Of a stretch of 64,000 nucleotides of DNA, positions 8,532 to 16,915 are shown piece by piece; position 1 is the stretch's first letter, and every line of letters begins with the position of its first letter. Under the pieces are notes generated by a model. That model had not been told where the DNA came from and made no database searches. It worked only from the letters and a program-made list of their open reading frames with translations. This DNA comes from CAYVVT01 sp964454335 (lineage in GTDB: Bacteria; Fidelibacterota; UBA8477; JABMPR01): contig CAYVVT010000010.1 of assembly GCA_964454335.1 (NCBI GenBank), positions 1 to 64,000 on the forward strand, in the 5' to 3' direction. The translations under genes and the position numbers were made by a program.

Positions 8532-9047
8532 CTAGGCTATCGCAGTGCCACCGGTCCCCCGGTAAGCTTCTGTCTCTTTGATGCTGCTGTTCAGAGTCTC
8601 GCGAACCAATTGGAGAACGGGTTCGATGGCAGACTGAACAGGCGTAGAGAGTTCACTTCCAACATTAACCGATAGCGGTTGAATACCAATAAAATTAAGG
8701 TTTTGTGGCAACAAGCCGAGTGATTCACCGAGCTGTAGAGCCTCGGTGAGACCTATCCCGTGCAGGGACAGATGGTCCTCGCTGACCACCAGGCTGACCT
8801 CCTGTTTCGAGAAGGCTTTCACTGAGCCGGGCTCGGAGCCCATACGGGTGGCATCGATGATCAGTACGTTCTCGCGCTGATGCAGAAGATCGAGCATCCC
8901 CAGTGCGTCCAGGCCGCCTTCCACCAGTTCCAGCCGGGGTTCGTCCCAATCCCGCAGTTCATCCAGGACATGGACGCCGATGGCGTCGTCGCCACAGAGG
9001 CGGCTGCCCATTCCGATGATCGTCAGCTGGCTCATAGCAGGGATCAT
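8532..9047 (-). CDS. [NiFe] hydrogenase maturation protease
   Basis: 171-residue HycI/HyaD-type endopeptidase that trims the C-terminus of the large subunit once nickel is in place. The N-terminus shows IIGMGSRLCGDDAIG, with the acidic residue that binds nickel in the family, followed by ELVEGGLDALGMLDLL and LIIDATRMGSEPG. The start overlaps the large-subunit stop in ATGA. An alternative start is the Met at residue 5. Its substrate is almost certainly the neighbouring large subunit, which still carries a short tail after its last metal-binding motif. Confidence 0.92.
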   Translation of the reverse strand: MIPAMSQLTIIGMGSRLCGDDAIGVHVLDELRDWDEPRLELVEGGLDALGMLDLLHQRENVLIIDATRMGSEPGSVKAFSKQEVSLVVSEDHLSLHGIGLTEALQLGESLGLLPQNLNFIGIQPLSVNVGSELSTPVQSAIEPVLQLVRETLNSSIKETEAYRGTGGTAIA

Positions 9048-10351
9048 TCCTCGATGAATTTCACATCCAGCATGTGAACCGAGCAGGAAATACAGGGATC
9101 GTATGCACGCACCAGCATCTCCAGCTGCAGGGTGATCTCGGATTGGGTCTTGTTTACGATCTCCGGTACGAGTTTCAGCATGTCATCATCGATATTGGCC
9201 AGGTTCTGGCCGGTGGGGATGATGCAATTCGCTTCGATGATGTTACCCTTGTTGTCATAGGTGTAATCATGGAACAGAATTCCTCTGGGAACCTCGTTGG
9301 AACCGTAACCGCGCCCATAGCGAGTGGGGGTCTGGTTCGGTTTCTCATCCTTCAGGCCATTGTCCAGCAGGGTATCGATGAGGGTGATGGTGTCCACCAT
9401 GCAATGCACCGCTTCAACCACCTGGGCAATGGTGATCATGTATGGATTGGTACAGGGTGCGGTGAGCCCCAGTTCTTCAGCGGCTTTCTGCGCTTCCGGC
9501 ACCAACTGATCATGATTGTTGTTCCAGCGTGCCAGGGCTCCCACCATGTAGGAACTGCGGTTGTTGCGGGCATGCTTGGATGTGCTGTGGGGTACGATGA
9601 ATTCGTTGGTGACATCCAGGTATTTGGAAACGGGCGTCGCACCGGTATCCGATGAGTATATCTCACCATCATAGAGTGCATACTCATCACTGTGTTTCAG
9701 TGAGATGTATTCTGTTTCACGTTCAAACTGAGGGATGGCACCGGCCAGGGCCTTCATGGTCTCCACAGTGGCCAACCCGTCCGGGATGCCCTCCTCCACG
9801 ATACGGCGCTTTATCTCAAGCAGTTCTCCCTTTTCAGGAATACGGGTGAATCCGCCGGGTACTGTGGTGATGGGATGCACAGCACGCCCCGAGATGATAT
9901 CACCGATATCATTTGCTAGGCGCTTCATGCGCAAAGCCCTGACAACCACGTCCTTGTGGGTATTGATCAGCGGGAATACGCTGCCCACGTTCAGGAAATC
10001 TGGCGCTGCCAGGAAGTAGGCATGCAGCACATTGGACTGGATAGTTGCACCATGGACCAGGATTTTGCGCAGCAGATAGGTCTGTTCGGAGATGTCCAGA
10101 CCCAATGCGTCCTCGGTGGCGCGCAGGGAGGTCATCTGATGACCCAGGGAACAGATCCCGCAGATACGGGAAGTGATGATGGCTGCTTCCTGGAAATTCC
10201 GGCCTTTCATCATGGCCTCGAAGAAACGGGGGGCTTCAACGATATTGAGATGGGCTTTTTCCAGCACACCTTCCTTCATATTGACCACGATGTTACCGTG
10301 GCCTTCCACACGGGTCAGGTGGTGGACGTTGATATTCAGATCGCGGCTCAT
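9044..10351 (-). CDS. hydA: Group 3b [NiFe] hydrogenase, large (alpha) subunit
   Basis: Catalytic subunit holding the Ni-Fe centre, 435 residues. The N-terminal ligand motif is RICGICSLGH (62-71; Cys64 and Cys67). The C-terminal motif is DPCISCSVH (418-426; Cys420 and Cys423), followed by a 9-residue tail MLDVKFIEE, the predicted piece removed by the adjacent protease. The HLTRVEGHGN start is typical. Gene order beta-gamma-delta-alpha matches the archaeal and bacterial cytoplasmic sulfhydrogenase type (group 3b), which couples H2 to NADP(H) reversibly and can reduce sulfur. The start overlaps the small-subunit stop by 4 bases. Confidence 0.95.
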   Translation of the reverse strand: MSRDLNINVHHLTRVEGHGNIVVNMKEGVLEKAHLNIVEAPRFFEAMMKGRNFQEAAIITSRICGICSLGHQMTSLRATEDALGLDISEQTYLLRKILVHGATIQSNVLHAYFLAAPDFLNVGSVFPLINTHKDVVVRALRMKRLANDIGDIISGRAVHPITTVPGGFTRIPEKGELLEIKRRIVEEGIPDGLATVETMKALAGAIPQFERETEYISLKHSDEYALYDGEIYSSDTGATPVSKYLDVTNEFIVPHSTSKHARNNRSSYMVGALARWNNNHDQLVPEAQKAAEELGLTAPCTNPYMITIAQVVEAVHCMVDTITLIDTLLDNGLKDEKPNQTPTRYGRGYGSNEVPRGILFHDYTYDNKGNIIEANCIIPTGQNLANIDDDMLKLVPEIVNKTQSEITLQLEMLVRAYDPCISCSVHMLDVKFIEE

Positions 10352-11082
10352 AATTGGACCTCATTCGCGTTGTAGAGCAACATGCGTTTCCGGGCTTCGT
10401 CAAGTGAGATGCCGTTGCTTTCCATTATCTCCAGCATCCCCTCTTTGTTCAGATCCTCCACAAGTCCCCGGCAGCCGGTACAGAACTGGCCGAATGAGGG
10501 ACAGATGGCTTCACAGCCTCCGCGGGTGACCGGTCCCAGACAGACCATACCACGGTCGTAGAGACATTCATTCTCTTTGAGCTTGCACTCGACACATACC
10601 GCTGAATTGTACTTCGGTGGTTGTTTGCCCATGACAAGGGCAATGAAGAGTTTGAGGAAATCGGGCTGGCTCATGGGACAACCGCGTACCTCGTGATCCA
10701 CCTTCACCACGGAGGAGATAGGCATTGCCGGTAGTGTGGCGAAGCGATACTTCCCCTCGCCATAGACGGTCTCACGCACCTCATCGATGGGATGGAGGTT
10801 CTTCATGGCATTCACACCGCCATTCACGGCACAGGCCCCAAGGGCGACCAGGGTTCCGCAGCGGCGGCGTATATCATGGATCCGTTCCACACAGGAGGGG
10901 GTTGAGATCGATCCTTCGATAAAGGCGATATCGTAGTATTCAGCCTTGTCATCCATGGCTTCACGGAATTCAACAATGTCCACGTGCTCGAGAATATCCA
11001 GCAGAGCGTTCTCAAAATTCAGTTTGTTCAGCTGACAACCTTCGCAGCTGGTGAAATCGAAAAAGGCAACTTTGGGTTTCAT
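10348..11082 (-). CDS. hydD: Group 3b hydrogenase, small (delta) subunit
   Basis: Iron-sulfur electron-transfer subunit that docks on the large subunit, 244 residues. The proximal cluster ligands are in TSCEGCQLN (Cys13 and Cys16), with LGACAVNGG and RGCPMSQPD downstream. Further cysteines CVECKLKENEC and CEAICPSFGQFCTGC supply medial and distal clusters. No Tat signal peptide is present, so the enzyme stays in the cytoplasm, as group 3 enzymes do. The start overlaps the gamma stop as TGATG. Confidence 0.94.
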   Translation of the reverse strand: MKPKVAFFDFTSCEGCQLNKLNFENALLDILEHVDIVEFREAMDDKAEYYDIAFIEGSISTPSCVERIHDIRRRCGTLVALGACAVNGGVNAMKNLHPIDEVRETVYGEGKYRFATLPAMPISSVVKVDHEVRGCPMSQPDFLKLFIALVMGKQPPKYNSAVCVECKLKENECLYDRGMVCLGPVTRGGCEAICPSFGQFCTGCRGLVEDLNKEGMLEIMESNGISLDEARKRMLLYNANEVQL

Positions 11083-11936
11083 CAGAGTGCCTCCTCTAGG
11101 GATTTGATCTCAGCGTAATTGAATACTGGACCTTCGAGGCAGCAGTAGACGCCATTGATCTGACAATGGCCGCATTTCCCGACACCGCACTTCATTCTGC
11201 GCTCCAGAGAGACAAAGATGTTCTCATCAGCGACCTGCTTAGATTTCAGCGCCATGATGACGAATTTGTACATGATGGGCGGGCCTGTGATAGCCACCGC
11301 CGTGTTGTTCAGATCAAGTTCCAGGGGCGGTATCAATGTCGTGATGACACCGACGTTGCCATCCCAGTCCTCATCTCCTCTGTCCACGGTAAGATGGAAT
11401 TCGACATCATCGCGGTTCGACCATGACTCCAACTCCTCTTTGAACAGCAGTTCGGCTGGGGATTTTGCGCCATACAGAATGATAAGTCGTCCATAATCCT
11501 CACGGTTATCGAGGACATAGTTGATCAGTGAGCGCAGGGGTACCAGACCGATACCACCGGCCACGATCACCAGGTCCTGGCCCTTGAACATGTCAACGGG
11601 GTAACCTACACCGAAAGGACCGCGAATACCGAGCATGTCGCCGGCTTCATAGCCTTTGAGCACGTTGGTCACCATGCCCACCTGCCGGATGCACATTTCA
11701 AAGGCACCCTTCTTTGTGGGTGACGAGGAGATCGAGATGGCGGATTCACCAACACCGAACACGGAGACCTTTACGAACTGTCCTGGTGCATGGCCCAGAT
11801 CCTTGCCGTCCGGCATTTTGATCTCGTACCATTTTTCCTGGTCGGTGAGTTGTTTGGCCTGCGTGATCTCGCAGAGTGTCGGGTAATAAAGATCCTGTAC
11901 TTCAGCGTGCGAAGCTTCATGTAATTGTTTCACCAT
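11082..11936 (-). CDS. hydG: Group 3b hydrogenase, FAD/NAD(P)-binding gamma subunit
   Basis: Ferredoxin-NADP reductase-like subunit that passes electrons between the Fe-S chain and NAD(P). It has a flavin-binding barrel (HAPGQFVKVS, AISISSSP), a nucleotide-binding part (GGIGLVPLRSL) and a C-terminal [2Fe-2S] site CGVGKCGHCQINGVYCC. I place the start at the Met of MVKQLHEASHAE. AGGAGG lies directly before it and the beta stop is 8 bases upstream. A longer frame reaches 12005 but would overlap beta by about 60 bases. The length is then 284 residues, normal for the family. Confidence 0.92.
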   Translation of the reverse strand: MVKQLHEASHAEVQDLYYPTLCEITQAKQLTDQEKWYEIKMPDGKDLGHAPGQFVKVSVFGVGESAISISSSPTKKGAFEMCIRQVGMVTNVLKGYEAGDMLGIRGPFGVGYPVDMFKGQDLVIVAGGIGLVPLRSLINYVLDNREDYGRLIILYGAKSPAELLFKEELESWSNRDDVEFHLTVDRGDEDWDGNVGVITTLIPPLELDLNNTAVAITGPPIMYKFVIMALKSKQVADENIFVSLERRMKCGVGKCGHCQINGVYCCLEGPVFNYAEIKSLEEAL

Positions 11937-11943
11937 GACCTCC

Positions 11944-12984
11944 TTACACCGCAACCCGGCCGGCCCGGGAATACTGTTCTTCTTCGTGTTCCTGAATGAG
12001 ATCATTCACGATCTCGGTGAGCGAGATCTCAGCCGGACAGAATGCCGTGCAGCGTCCGCAGCCAATGCACCATGGCAGGCCTTCCTGCTCGGTGATGTAT
12101 TTGAATTTCCTGTACAGGCGATGACGTGTTCGCTGGCTGTTGCGCTCACGGAAATTCTCACCACCGGCAACTTCGGCGAAGGCCATGAGCATGCAGCCGT
12201 CCCAGTTACGCTGGCGGGAGCCGTCCTGGGCTGAGATATTGACGTCGTCCTGGACGTCGAAGCAGTAGCACGTAGGACAAACGAGGTTACAGGTCCCACA
12301 CCCCACACAGCGTTCTGCAACCTTGTTCCAGACCTCGGAATGATAGGCTTCATCAAAGATCTTGGGCAGCCGGTTGTAATGGTATCGCAGACGTTTCTTG
12401 AATTGGTGTTCCGGTGATTCGATGCCCTCACATGCGCTGAGGTCCTTGAAACCCTCCAGCAGTTCAGCACCGGCTTCACTTACCACCACCACTTGGTAGT
12501 TATCACCGATCTTGCTGAGGAACAGGTCAAAGCCATCCATGGTCTCTACCGGGATCCCCACACTATCGGAGAAATGGTAATCATCCGGCTCGAAGGAGAT
12601 ACCGACAAAGCGCGATTCCTGGCGGCGCTTGAAGTAATTGGCCTCCGGATTGCGTGTGAGCATGTTGTGATCCAGGCGCAGGATCGATTGCATCTCGTAA
12701 CTGTGCACCGCGAAGAAGACACGCTTCTCGATGTCGATCTCAACCGGCGAGAAACTCGGTTCCGCTATGGAGAAATCCATCAGCTTCTCTACCGGTGGCA
12801 GAAAGTACTTCTTCAGTGGCAGCAGGGTGCGATTGTAGTCAAGTACGACATCATGACTATCGTCAACCCGCTCGTAGGAATACGATACCTCCCCCTTGTG
12901 GTGCGGTGCATACACCGAACCGAATGATCCCAGATGCTTGATCAGGGCGGGGACGTCCGCAGCCAATAACTTGAAACACTGCAT
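11944..12984 (-). CDS. hydB: Group 3b hydrogenase, Fe-S (beta) subunit
   Basis: 346-residue 4Fe-4S dicluster protein of the HydB type that links the gamma subunit to the catalytic half. It has two clusters, CVGCGTCNLVCPTCYC (about 225-240) and CIGCGRCTAFCP (about 305-316). The first two-thirds is the family's poorly characterised domain, including VFFAVHSYEMQSILRLD. It is the first gene of the hydBGDA operon. The 294 bases upstream hold two palindromes and must contain the operon promoter. Confidence 0.93.
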   Translation of the reverse strand: MQCFKLLAADVPALIKHLGSFGSVYAPHHKGEVSYSYERVDDSHDVVLDYNRTLLPLKKYFLPPVEKLMDFSIAEPSFSPVEIDIEKRVFFAVHSYEMQSILRLDHNMLTRNPEANYFKRRQESRFVGISFEPDDYHFSDSVGIPVETMDGFDLFLSKIGDNYQVVVVSEAGAELLEGFKDLSACEGIESPEHQFKKRLRYHYNRLPKIFDEAYHSEVWNKVAERCVGCGTCNLVCPTCYCFDVQDDVNISAQDGSRQRNWDGCMLMAFAEVAGGENFRERNSQRTRHRLYRKFKYITEQEGLPWCIGCGRCTAFCPAEISLTEIVNDLIQEHEEEQYSRAGRVAV

Positions 12985-13278
12985 GTTTACGTCCTTACAG
13001 CTTTATGAATGTTGACATGTTCTATGGTGTTCATGCTGCAAGGCATTTATGCAAAGCGTGTGCCACTGGGAGGCTACTGTATATCAACAGTTGGCGCTGA
13101 CAAGTATTCACAAACCCGAATGCGACCAGGATCGATCAAGATTGTTAAGTGGTTCAACGACAATAGCTTGGCAGGTGCCTGCCAAATTCATTATTGGCGC
13201 AACATAATAATTGCGCATTATTAAGTGTTATCGGATGGGACTACTTCGGGAAGACGGGTGCTAGATTTGAGAATGGGA
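12985..13278. promoter_or_regulatory. Hydrogenase operon upstream region with two palindromes
   Basis: A perfect inverted repeat TTGGCAGG-TG-CCTGCCAA spans 13168-13185. A second, GCGCAA-8-TTGCGC, spans 13197-13216. Neither is followed by a T run on either strand, so operator sites are more likely than terminators. They lie about 185-230 bases before the hydB start. I could not assign a convincing sigma-70 promoter: the TTGTCA/TATACA pair nearer hydB has a 14-base spacer. Confidence 0.5.
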
Positions 13279-13944
13279 TCAGTTCATGCTGATGTTATTG
13301 TTCGACAGGGGATCCACCCGCTTCATGAGCTCCATGGTGTCGATGTGATCATCAAGATACCAGAGCACGCGGTCTACCCTGTCGCGTATCCGGTCCAGGG
13401 TAAACAACTCGTATTGGTCTTCCGGTGGGATCGGGAGTGTTTTGGCCACCAGGTTAATGAGGCTGATGGATGATTCCTCGCGGCTGAGCAAGGGGCTGAA
13501 ATCGATTTCTTCACTGGAATGCTGCGCCAGATAGTCCAGGCGTTGCAGCAGAGCCTCCTTGTCGGCCTGGAAATCATCCTGGAGGTCATTCTCCTCCAGA
13601 TTGTGCAGATTGGCCACCCGATAGGGATAGTCCTGCACAAGTTCACCGAAGCCGACACGACTGATACCACGGAGGACAATGTTGTACTTGCCCTCTTCCA
13701 GTTCCTCGTAAGAGGTGATCTCTCCCAGGCAACCCATGGGATAGATCTCCGGATTACTGTAATAATGATCTTCATACCCGGGTTTGAGCAGCGCCATGGC
13801 GATGTGTTTCTCACCCTCCAGGGCACTGCCCACCATTTCCCGGTAACGGGATTCAAAGATATGATATACTGCAGTCGTCTGTGGAAACAGGGTCAGATTT
13901 GAAAGCGGGAATACCGGCGCGTAACGCTGCTCTGAGAACATCAT
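13279..13944 (-). CDS. LON substrate-binding domain protein
   Basis: 221 residues matching the N-terminal (substrate-binding) domain of Lon protease with neither the AAA+ nor the protease part. The opening PVFPLSNLTLFPQT and FESRYREMV are typical, as is GCLGEITSYEELEEGKYNI followed by LRGISR. Such stand-alone proteins are common, and their role is not settled. It abuts the cupin gene: its ATG immediately follows the cupin stop. A second ATG follows the first, so the start could be one codon later. Confidence 0.88.
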   Translation of the reverse strand: MMFSEQRYAPVFPLSNLTLFPQTTAVYHIFESRYREMVGSALEGEKHIAMALLKPGYEDHYYSNPEIYPMGCLGEITSYEELEEGKYNIVLRGISRVGFGELVQDYPYRVANLHNLEENDLQDDFQADKEALLQRLDYLAQHSSEEIDFSPLLSREESSISLINLVAKTLPIPPEDQYELFTLDRIRDRVDRVLWYLDDHIDTMELMKRVDPLSNNNISMN

Positions 13945-14271
13945 TCAGAAACCGGCTGGTCCCATGACCCGTAATACAGTCAGGGCATGATCACTTTCAT
14001 TGATTATACCCACTGAGTCACCGGCAGTTACCAGCAATGAGGTGTTGGCAGTAAGGACAAGTACCTCGTCTCCCGCCTCGAATACCGCTTCGCCTTCCAG
14101 GATCCAGAACAGGATGTCCGAGCTCATGGAAACCTCCGGGGATACGAATTGACCGGCACCGACGCAGAGTAGCTCCGCCTGGAGATTGAGGGTCTTGAAC
14201 AACTCCTCGATCCGTGCTGACTCATCGCTGAACTTCGCCACCTCCCGCAGATATTTGACATCGATGCTCAT
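13945..14271 (-). CDS. Small cupin-like protein
   Basis: 108 residues, mostly beta strands, with the spacing of a single cupin barrel (DILFWILEGEAVFEAGDE and later TAGDSVGIINES). The usual metal-binding His residues of motif 1 are missing, so it may be non-catalytic or bind its ligand differently. It overlaps elbB by 4 bases and abuts the LON gene, so it belongs to that operon. Its function is unknown. Confidence 0.7.
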   Translation of the reverse strand: MSIDVKYLREVAKFSDESARIEELFKTLNLQAELLCVGAGQFVSPEVSMSSDILFWILEGEAVFEAGDEVLVLTANTSLLVTAGDSVGIINESDHALTVLRVMGPAGF

Positions 14272-14927
14272 GCAGCCAACTCGATGACTTTATGTACCAG
14301 CTTTTCGATCCCGTCTGCTGCCTCGCTGATCCGCTGGGCGGACATGTAGGCCGGTGTGGACACGATCCTGTGCTGTTCATCCACAACGAATTCCCTTACC
14401 GGGCAACTCATATGTACACCGCCCATTTCCGTAATGGCCGCCGCGGCACCTTCGTCCTCATCACCTATGGTAAGGCTGATCCCCGGTCCGAATATTTTCG
14501 GGATCATCGCTGGTGCAATACAGACAAATCCCAGGGGCTTGTTCTGTACCGCCATGGCCTTGCAGAAACGGACAAGATCCGGCTGGACTTCACAGCCGGC
14601 ACCATTGACGGCAAAATCACTGAGATTCTTGGCCGCCCCGAATCCGCCGGGCAAGATGACAGCGTCGTAGTCATCTGCGTTGGCCTTCGCCAGATCCAGG
14701 ATATTCCCCCGGGCAATTCGGGCAGCTTCCACCAGGACATTACGATTTTCATCCTCGGCCACTTCACCGGTAAGATGGTTCACCACGTGCATCTGCGGCA
14801 TATCGGGCGCCATGCATTGATACTCCACGCCTGCCCGATCAAGGGTCAGCAGGGTGATCACAGCCTCATGCAGTTCGGCGCCGTCGTAAACCCCGGAACC
14901 TGAAAGGATCACTGCAAACTTCTTCAT
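14268..14927 (-). CDS. elbB: ElbB family glyoxalase-like protein
   Basis: 219-residue member of the DJ-1/PfpI superfamily, called isoprenoid biosynthesis protein with amidotransferase-like domain in annotations. The E. coli homologue has glyoxalase activity. Family signatures are SGSGVYDGAELHEAV at the start, ILPGGFGAAKNLSDFA near residues 91-106, and the nucleophile elbow GFVCIAPAM with Cys136. GGTHMSCPV-like spacing is seen in GGVHMSCPV. The length matches E. coli ElbB. Confidence 0.93.
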   Translation of the reverse strand: MKKFAVILSGSGVYDGAELHEAVITLLTLDRAGVEYQCMAPDMPQMHVVNHLTGEVAEDENRNVLVEAARIARGNILDLAKANADDYDAVILPGGFGAAKNLSDFAVNGAGCEVQPDLVRFCKAMAVQNKPLGFVCIAPAMIPKIFGPGISLTIGDEDEGAAAAITEMGGVHMSCPVREFVVDEQHRIVSTPAYMSAQRISEAADGIEKLVHKVIELAA

Positions 14928-14954
14928 TTGAACCTCCTTCAGTCCGGACCAGCG

Positions 14955-15314
14955 CTACCACTGGTACCCGGACGTATCATACTGATCCGGGTCGTCACCT
15001 GCCTCGGAAGGACGCACCCAGATCTCTTCTCCTCGTAATTCGACCTCATAAACCTCCAACTGGGTATAGGATGGCTTGATCCCCTTTCCCGTGGAAAGTC
15101 TGTATTGCCAGAGATGCAGCGGACACTGGATCACATCACCATTCCAGTTGCACAACTCCAGTTTGAATCCATTATGTTTACACAGCCCTGATCGTACGAG
15201 ATATCCATCAGCTGTATGGAAGATCGCAATGTCCTCATCACCCAGCATGAAATTCCTTACCCCATCCCTGGGTACGTCGGCAGTCGTACAGACTTTCTGA
15301 AAATCACCGCTCAT
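14955..15314 (-). CDS. Rieske [2Fe-2S] ferredoxin-like protein
   Basis: 119-residue soluble Rieske protein. The cluster ligands are Cys45 and His47 (CKH) and Cys64 and His67 (CPLH), 16 residues apart. It resembles the small ferredoxins of oxygenases or NirD rather than the bc1 subunit, as it has no membrane anchor. Partner enzymes are not nearby, so its electron acceptor is unknown. It overlaps the Nudix gene by 11 bases. Confidence 0.88.
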   Translation of the reverse strand: MSGDFQKVCTTADVPRDGVRNFMLGDEDIAIFHTADGYLVRSGLCKHNGFKLELCNWNGDVIQCPLHLWQYRLSTGKGIKPSYTQLEVYEVELRGEEIWVRPSEAGDDPDQYDTSGYQW

Positions 15315-15870
15315 TCGGCGACCAGTCCCCTTTCAGCACCTTTTCGGCCCAGAGCAGGCCCACCATGGTCTTTGCATCTGTGATCTGACCCTTGCGGATC
15401 TTTTCCAGCCCCTCATTCAACGATAATTCCACGACTTCCAGGAATTCATCCTCATCCGGGTCCTGACCCAGATGTTCCAGGTCCCTGGCAAGATACAAGG
15501 CAATAAATTCGTCGGTGTATCCGATGGCTGGATGGATCCGGCCCAGATAGGACCAATCCCTCGCCGCGTATCCCGTTTCTTCCAGCAACTCGCGTTTTGC
15601 CGCGGAAAGATGGTCTTCCCCATCATCGATGACCCCTGCAGGCAATTCATAGAAGACGGCACCAGGAGCATAGCGATACTGACGGACCAACACCAGCTTG
15701 CCATCCTTCAGAATGGGTATGACCACAGCGGCACCTGGATGCACAATGTATTCACGGGTGCTCTCGGATTGATCCGGCAATCTTACCCTGTCCCGTTTGA
15801 CATGTAACAGCCGGCCTTTGAAAACCGTTTCGGTTTGGATCGCTTCTTCTTTGAATTCCTTATCAGACAT
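15304..15870 (-). CDS. Nudix hydrolase, ADP-ribose pyrophosphatase type
   Basis: 188-residue Nudix enzyme. The Nudix box is at about 79-101 (G...E...AKRELLEETG), preceded by RQYRYAPG and ELPAG, which are typical of the ADP-sugar pyrophosphatase subgroup (NudF-like). It probably hydrolyses ADP-ribose or a related nucleotide sugar in the cytoplasm. It heads the row of genes reading left to elbB and LON. Confidence 0.9.
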   Translation of the reverse strand: MSDKEFKEEAIQTETVFKGRLLHVKRDRVRLPDQSESTREYIVHPGAAVVIPILKDGKLVLVRQYRYAPGAVFYELPAGVIDDGEDHLSAAKRELLEETGYAARDWSYLGRIHPAIGYTDEFIALYLARDLEHLGQDPDEDEFLEVVELSLNEGLEKIRKGQITDAKTMVGLLWAEKVLKGDWSPNER

Positions 15871-15952
15871 GCTTGGTTAGGTTAGAATTAAGGATCGGGA
15901 AATGCAATTGGATTGCGAGCGGACCACTCACGTGATCTGTCGGAATTCGGAC

Positions 15953-16897
15953 TCAAACCTTCTCGCGAAGTGTTGCTGCCAGCAGAACCGTATCATCTGT
16001 CATGATACCACGGATCATGCGGTCGCTGGCGAAACTGCGCATGCGATCAGCATCGTTCACCACCCAGACGTGCATGGGGATGGACTTCATGCGTGCCCAG
16101 AAACGCACACCGCGGGTCACGTATTCCTCATGTGGATGGAAGATGTCGGGGTGGGTCAGATGGATCCCGAGATGGATGGGAATGGCCCTCAACCAGGACC
16201 AGAAGCGCACATCCCGGGTCATACTATCTTCCGGAGGCAGATCCGTATGCGGTTGCGGGACATGGACCCACTGAGGATTCCGCAAATTGAAAATGGAGGG
16301 TTCGAACCATAGCTGGGCGGTGAAGATGGTAGGATCGGCCATTTTGATCCGCCAGATATTCAGCGGATTGAAGGAGGAGACAATACAGCGGTCTCGGATC
16401 CCGTGTTCATGGATGAATCGCACCACCTCCAATTCAATGCGCTGCTCAGAGAAGAATGAGAAATTCTTGATCTCGATATTGAAGACCAGATCGTCCGGCA
16501 ATGCCTGGATGACTTCGAGTAAGGTGGGGATCTCCTCCCGCCGGCCTTCCCATTGGACGGCCGCATTGATGCTCTTCAGCTCGGCAAGCCTGCGATCAGA
16601 GAGCCGGCCCACGTCGCTGGTGGTACGTTCAAGGGTGGCATCATGCAGAATGACCAGATGTCCATCCCGGGTGCGGTGCACATCCAGCTCAATTGCGTTG
16701 CAGCCATCTGAGACTGCTTTCCGAAAAGCGGGCAGCGTATTCTCCGGTTCAAATTTTGATGCGCCCCGATGACCAAAGAGCAGAAAACCTTTTCGGTAAA
16801 GTACAGAGGGATCCAGGGGCCGCCAGATGAAGAAATGCCTGATCATCAGGCCCAGGACGAGGACCATAAATGTTATCCAGAAAAGTGATTGCGGCAT
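15953..16897 (-). CDS. Glycerophosphodiester phosphodiesterase, membrane-anchored
   Basis: 314 residues. One hydrophobic segment at about 5-22 is probably an uncleaved anchor. The catalytic domain has FGHRGASKFEPENTLPAF, ELDVHRTRDGHLVILHD and FNIEIKN, which together give the catalytic His pair and the metal-binding Glu/Asp residues. It would split deacylated phospholipids into sn-glycerol-3-phosphate and an alcohol. An internal near-repeat is seen (PWHL...HPHEEY region: IHLTHPDIFHPHEE and the earlier PQPHTDLPPEDS) without clear meaning. It lies 18 bases after the penicillin acylase gene. Confidence 0.92.
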   Translation of the reverse strand: MPQSLFWITFMVLVLGLMIRHFFIWRPLDPSVLYRKGFLLFGHRGASKFEPENTLPAFRKAVSDGCNAIELDVHRTRDGHLVILHDATLERTTSDVGRLSDRRLAELKSINAAVQWEGRREEIPTLLEVIQALPDDLVFNIEIKNFSFFSEQRIELEVVRFIHEHGIRDRCIVSSFNPLNIWRIKMADPTIFTAQLWFEPSIFNLRNPQWVHVPQPHTDLPPEDSMTRDVRFWSWLRAIPIHLGIHLTHPDIFHPHEEYVTRGVRFWARMKSIPMHVWVVNDADRMRSFASDRMIRGIMTDDTVLLAATLREKV

Positions 16898-16915
16898 GAG
16901 GGTCCAGACACCGGC

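Noticed and set aside
11937..12005. Longer N-terminus for the hydrogenase gamma subunit
   Set aside because: It would overlap beta by about 60 bases, and the ATG at 11936 has AGGAGG directly before it.
12493..12927. Long plus-strand frame inside hydB
   Set aside because: It is antisense to a gene with clear cluster motifs and shows no family features or ribosome site.
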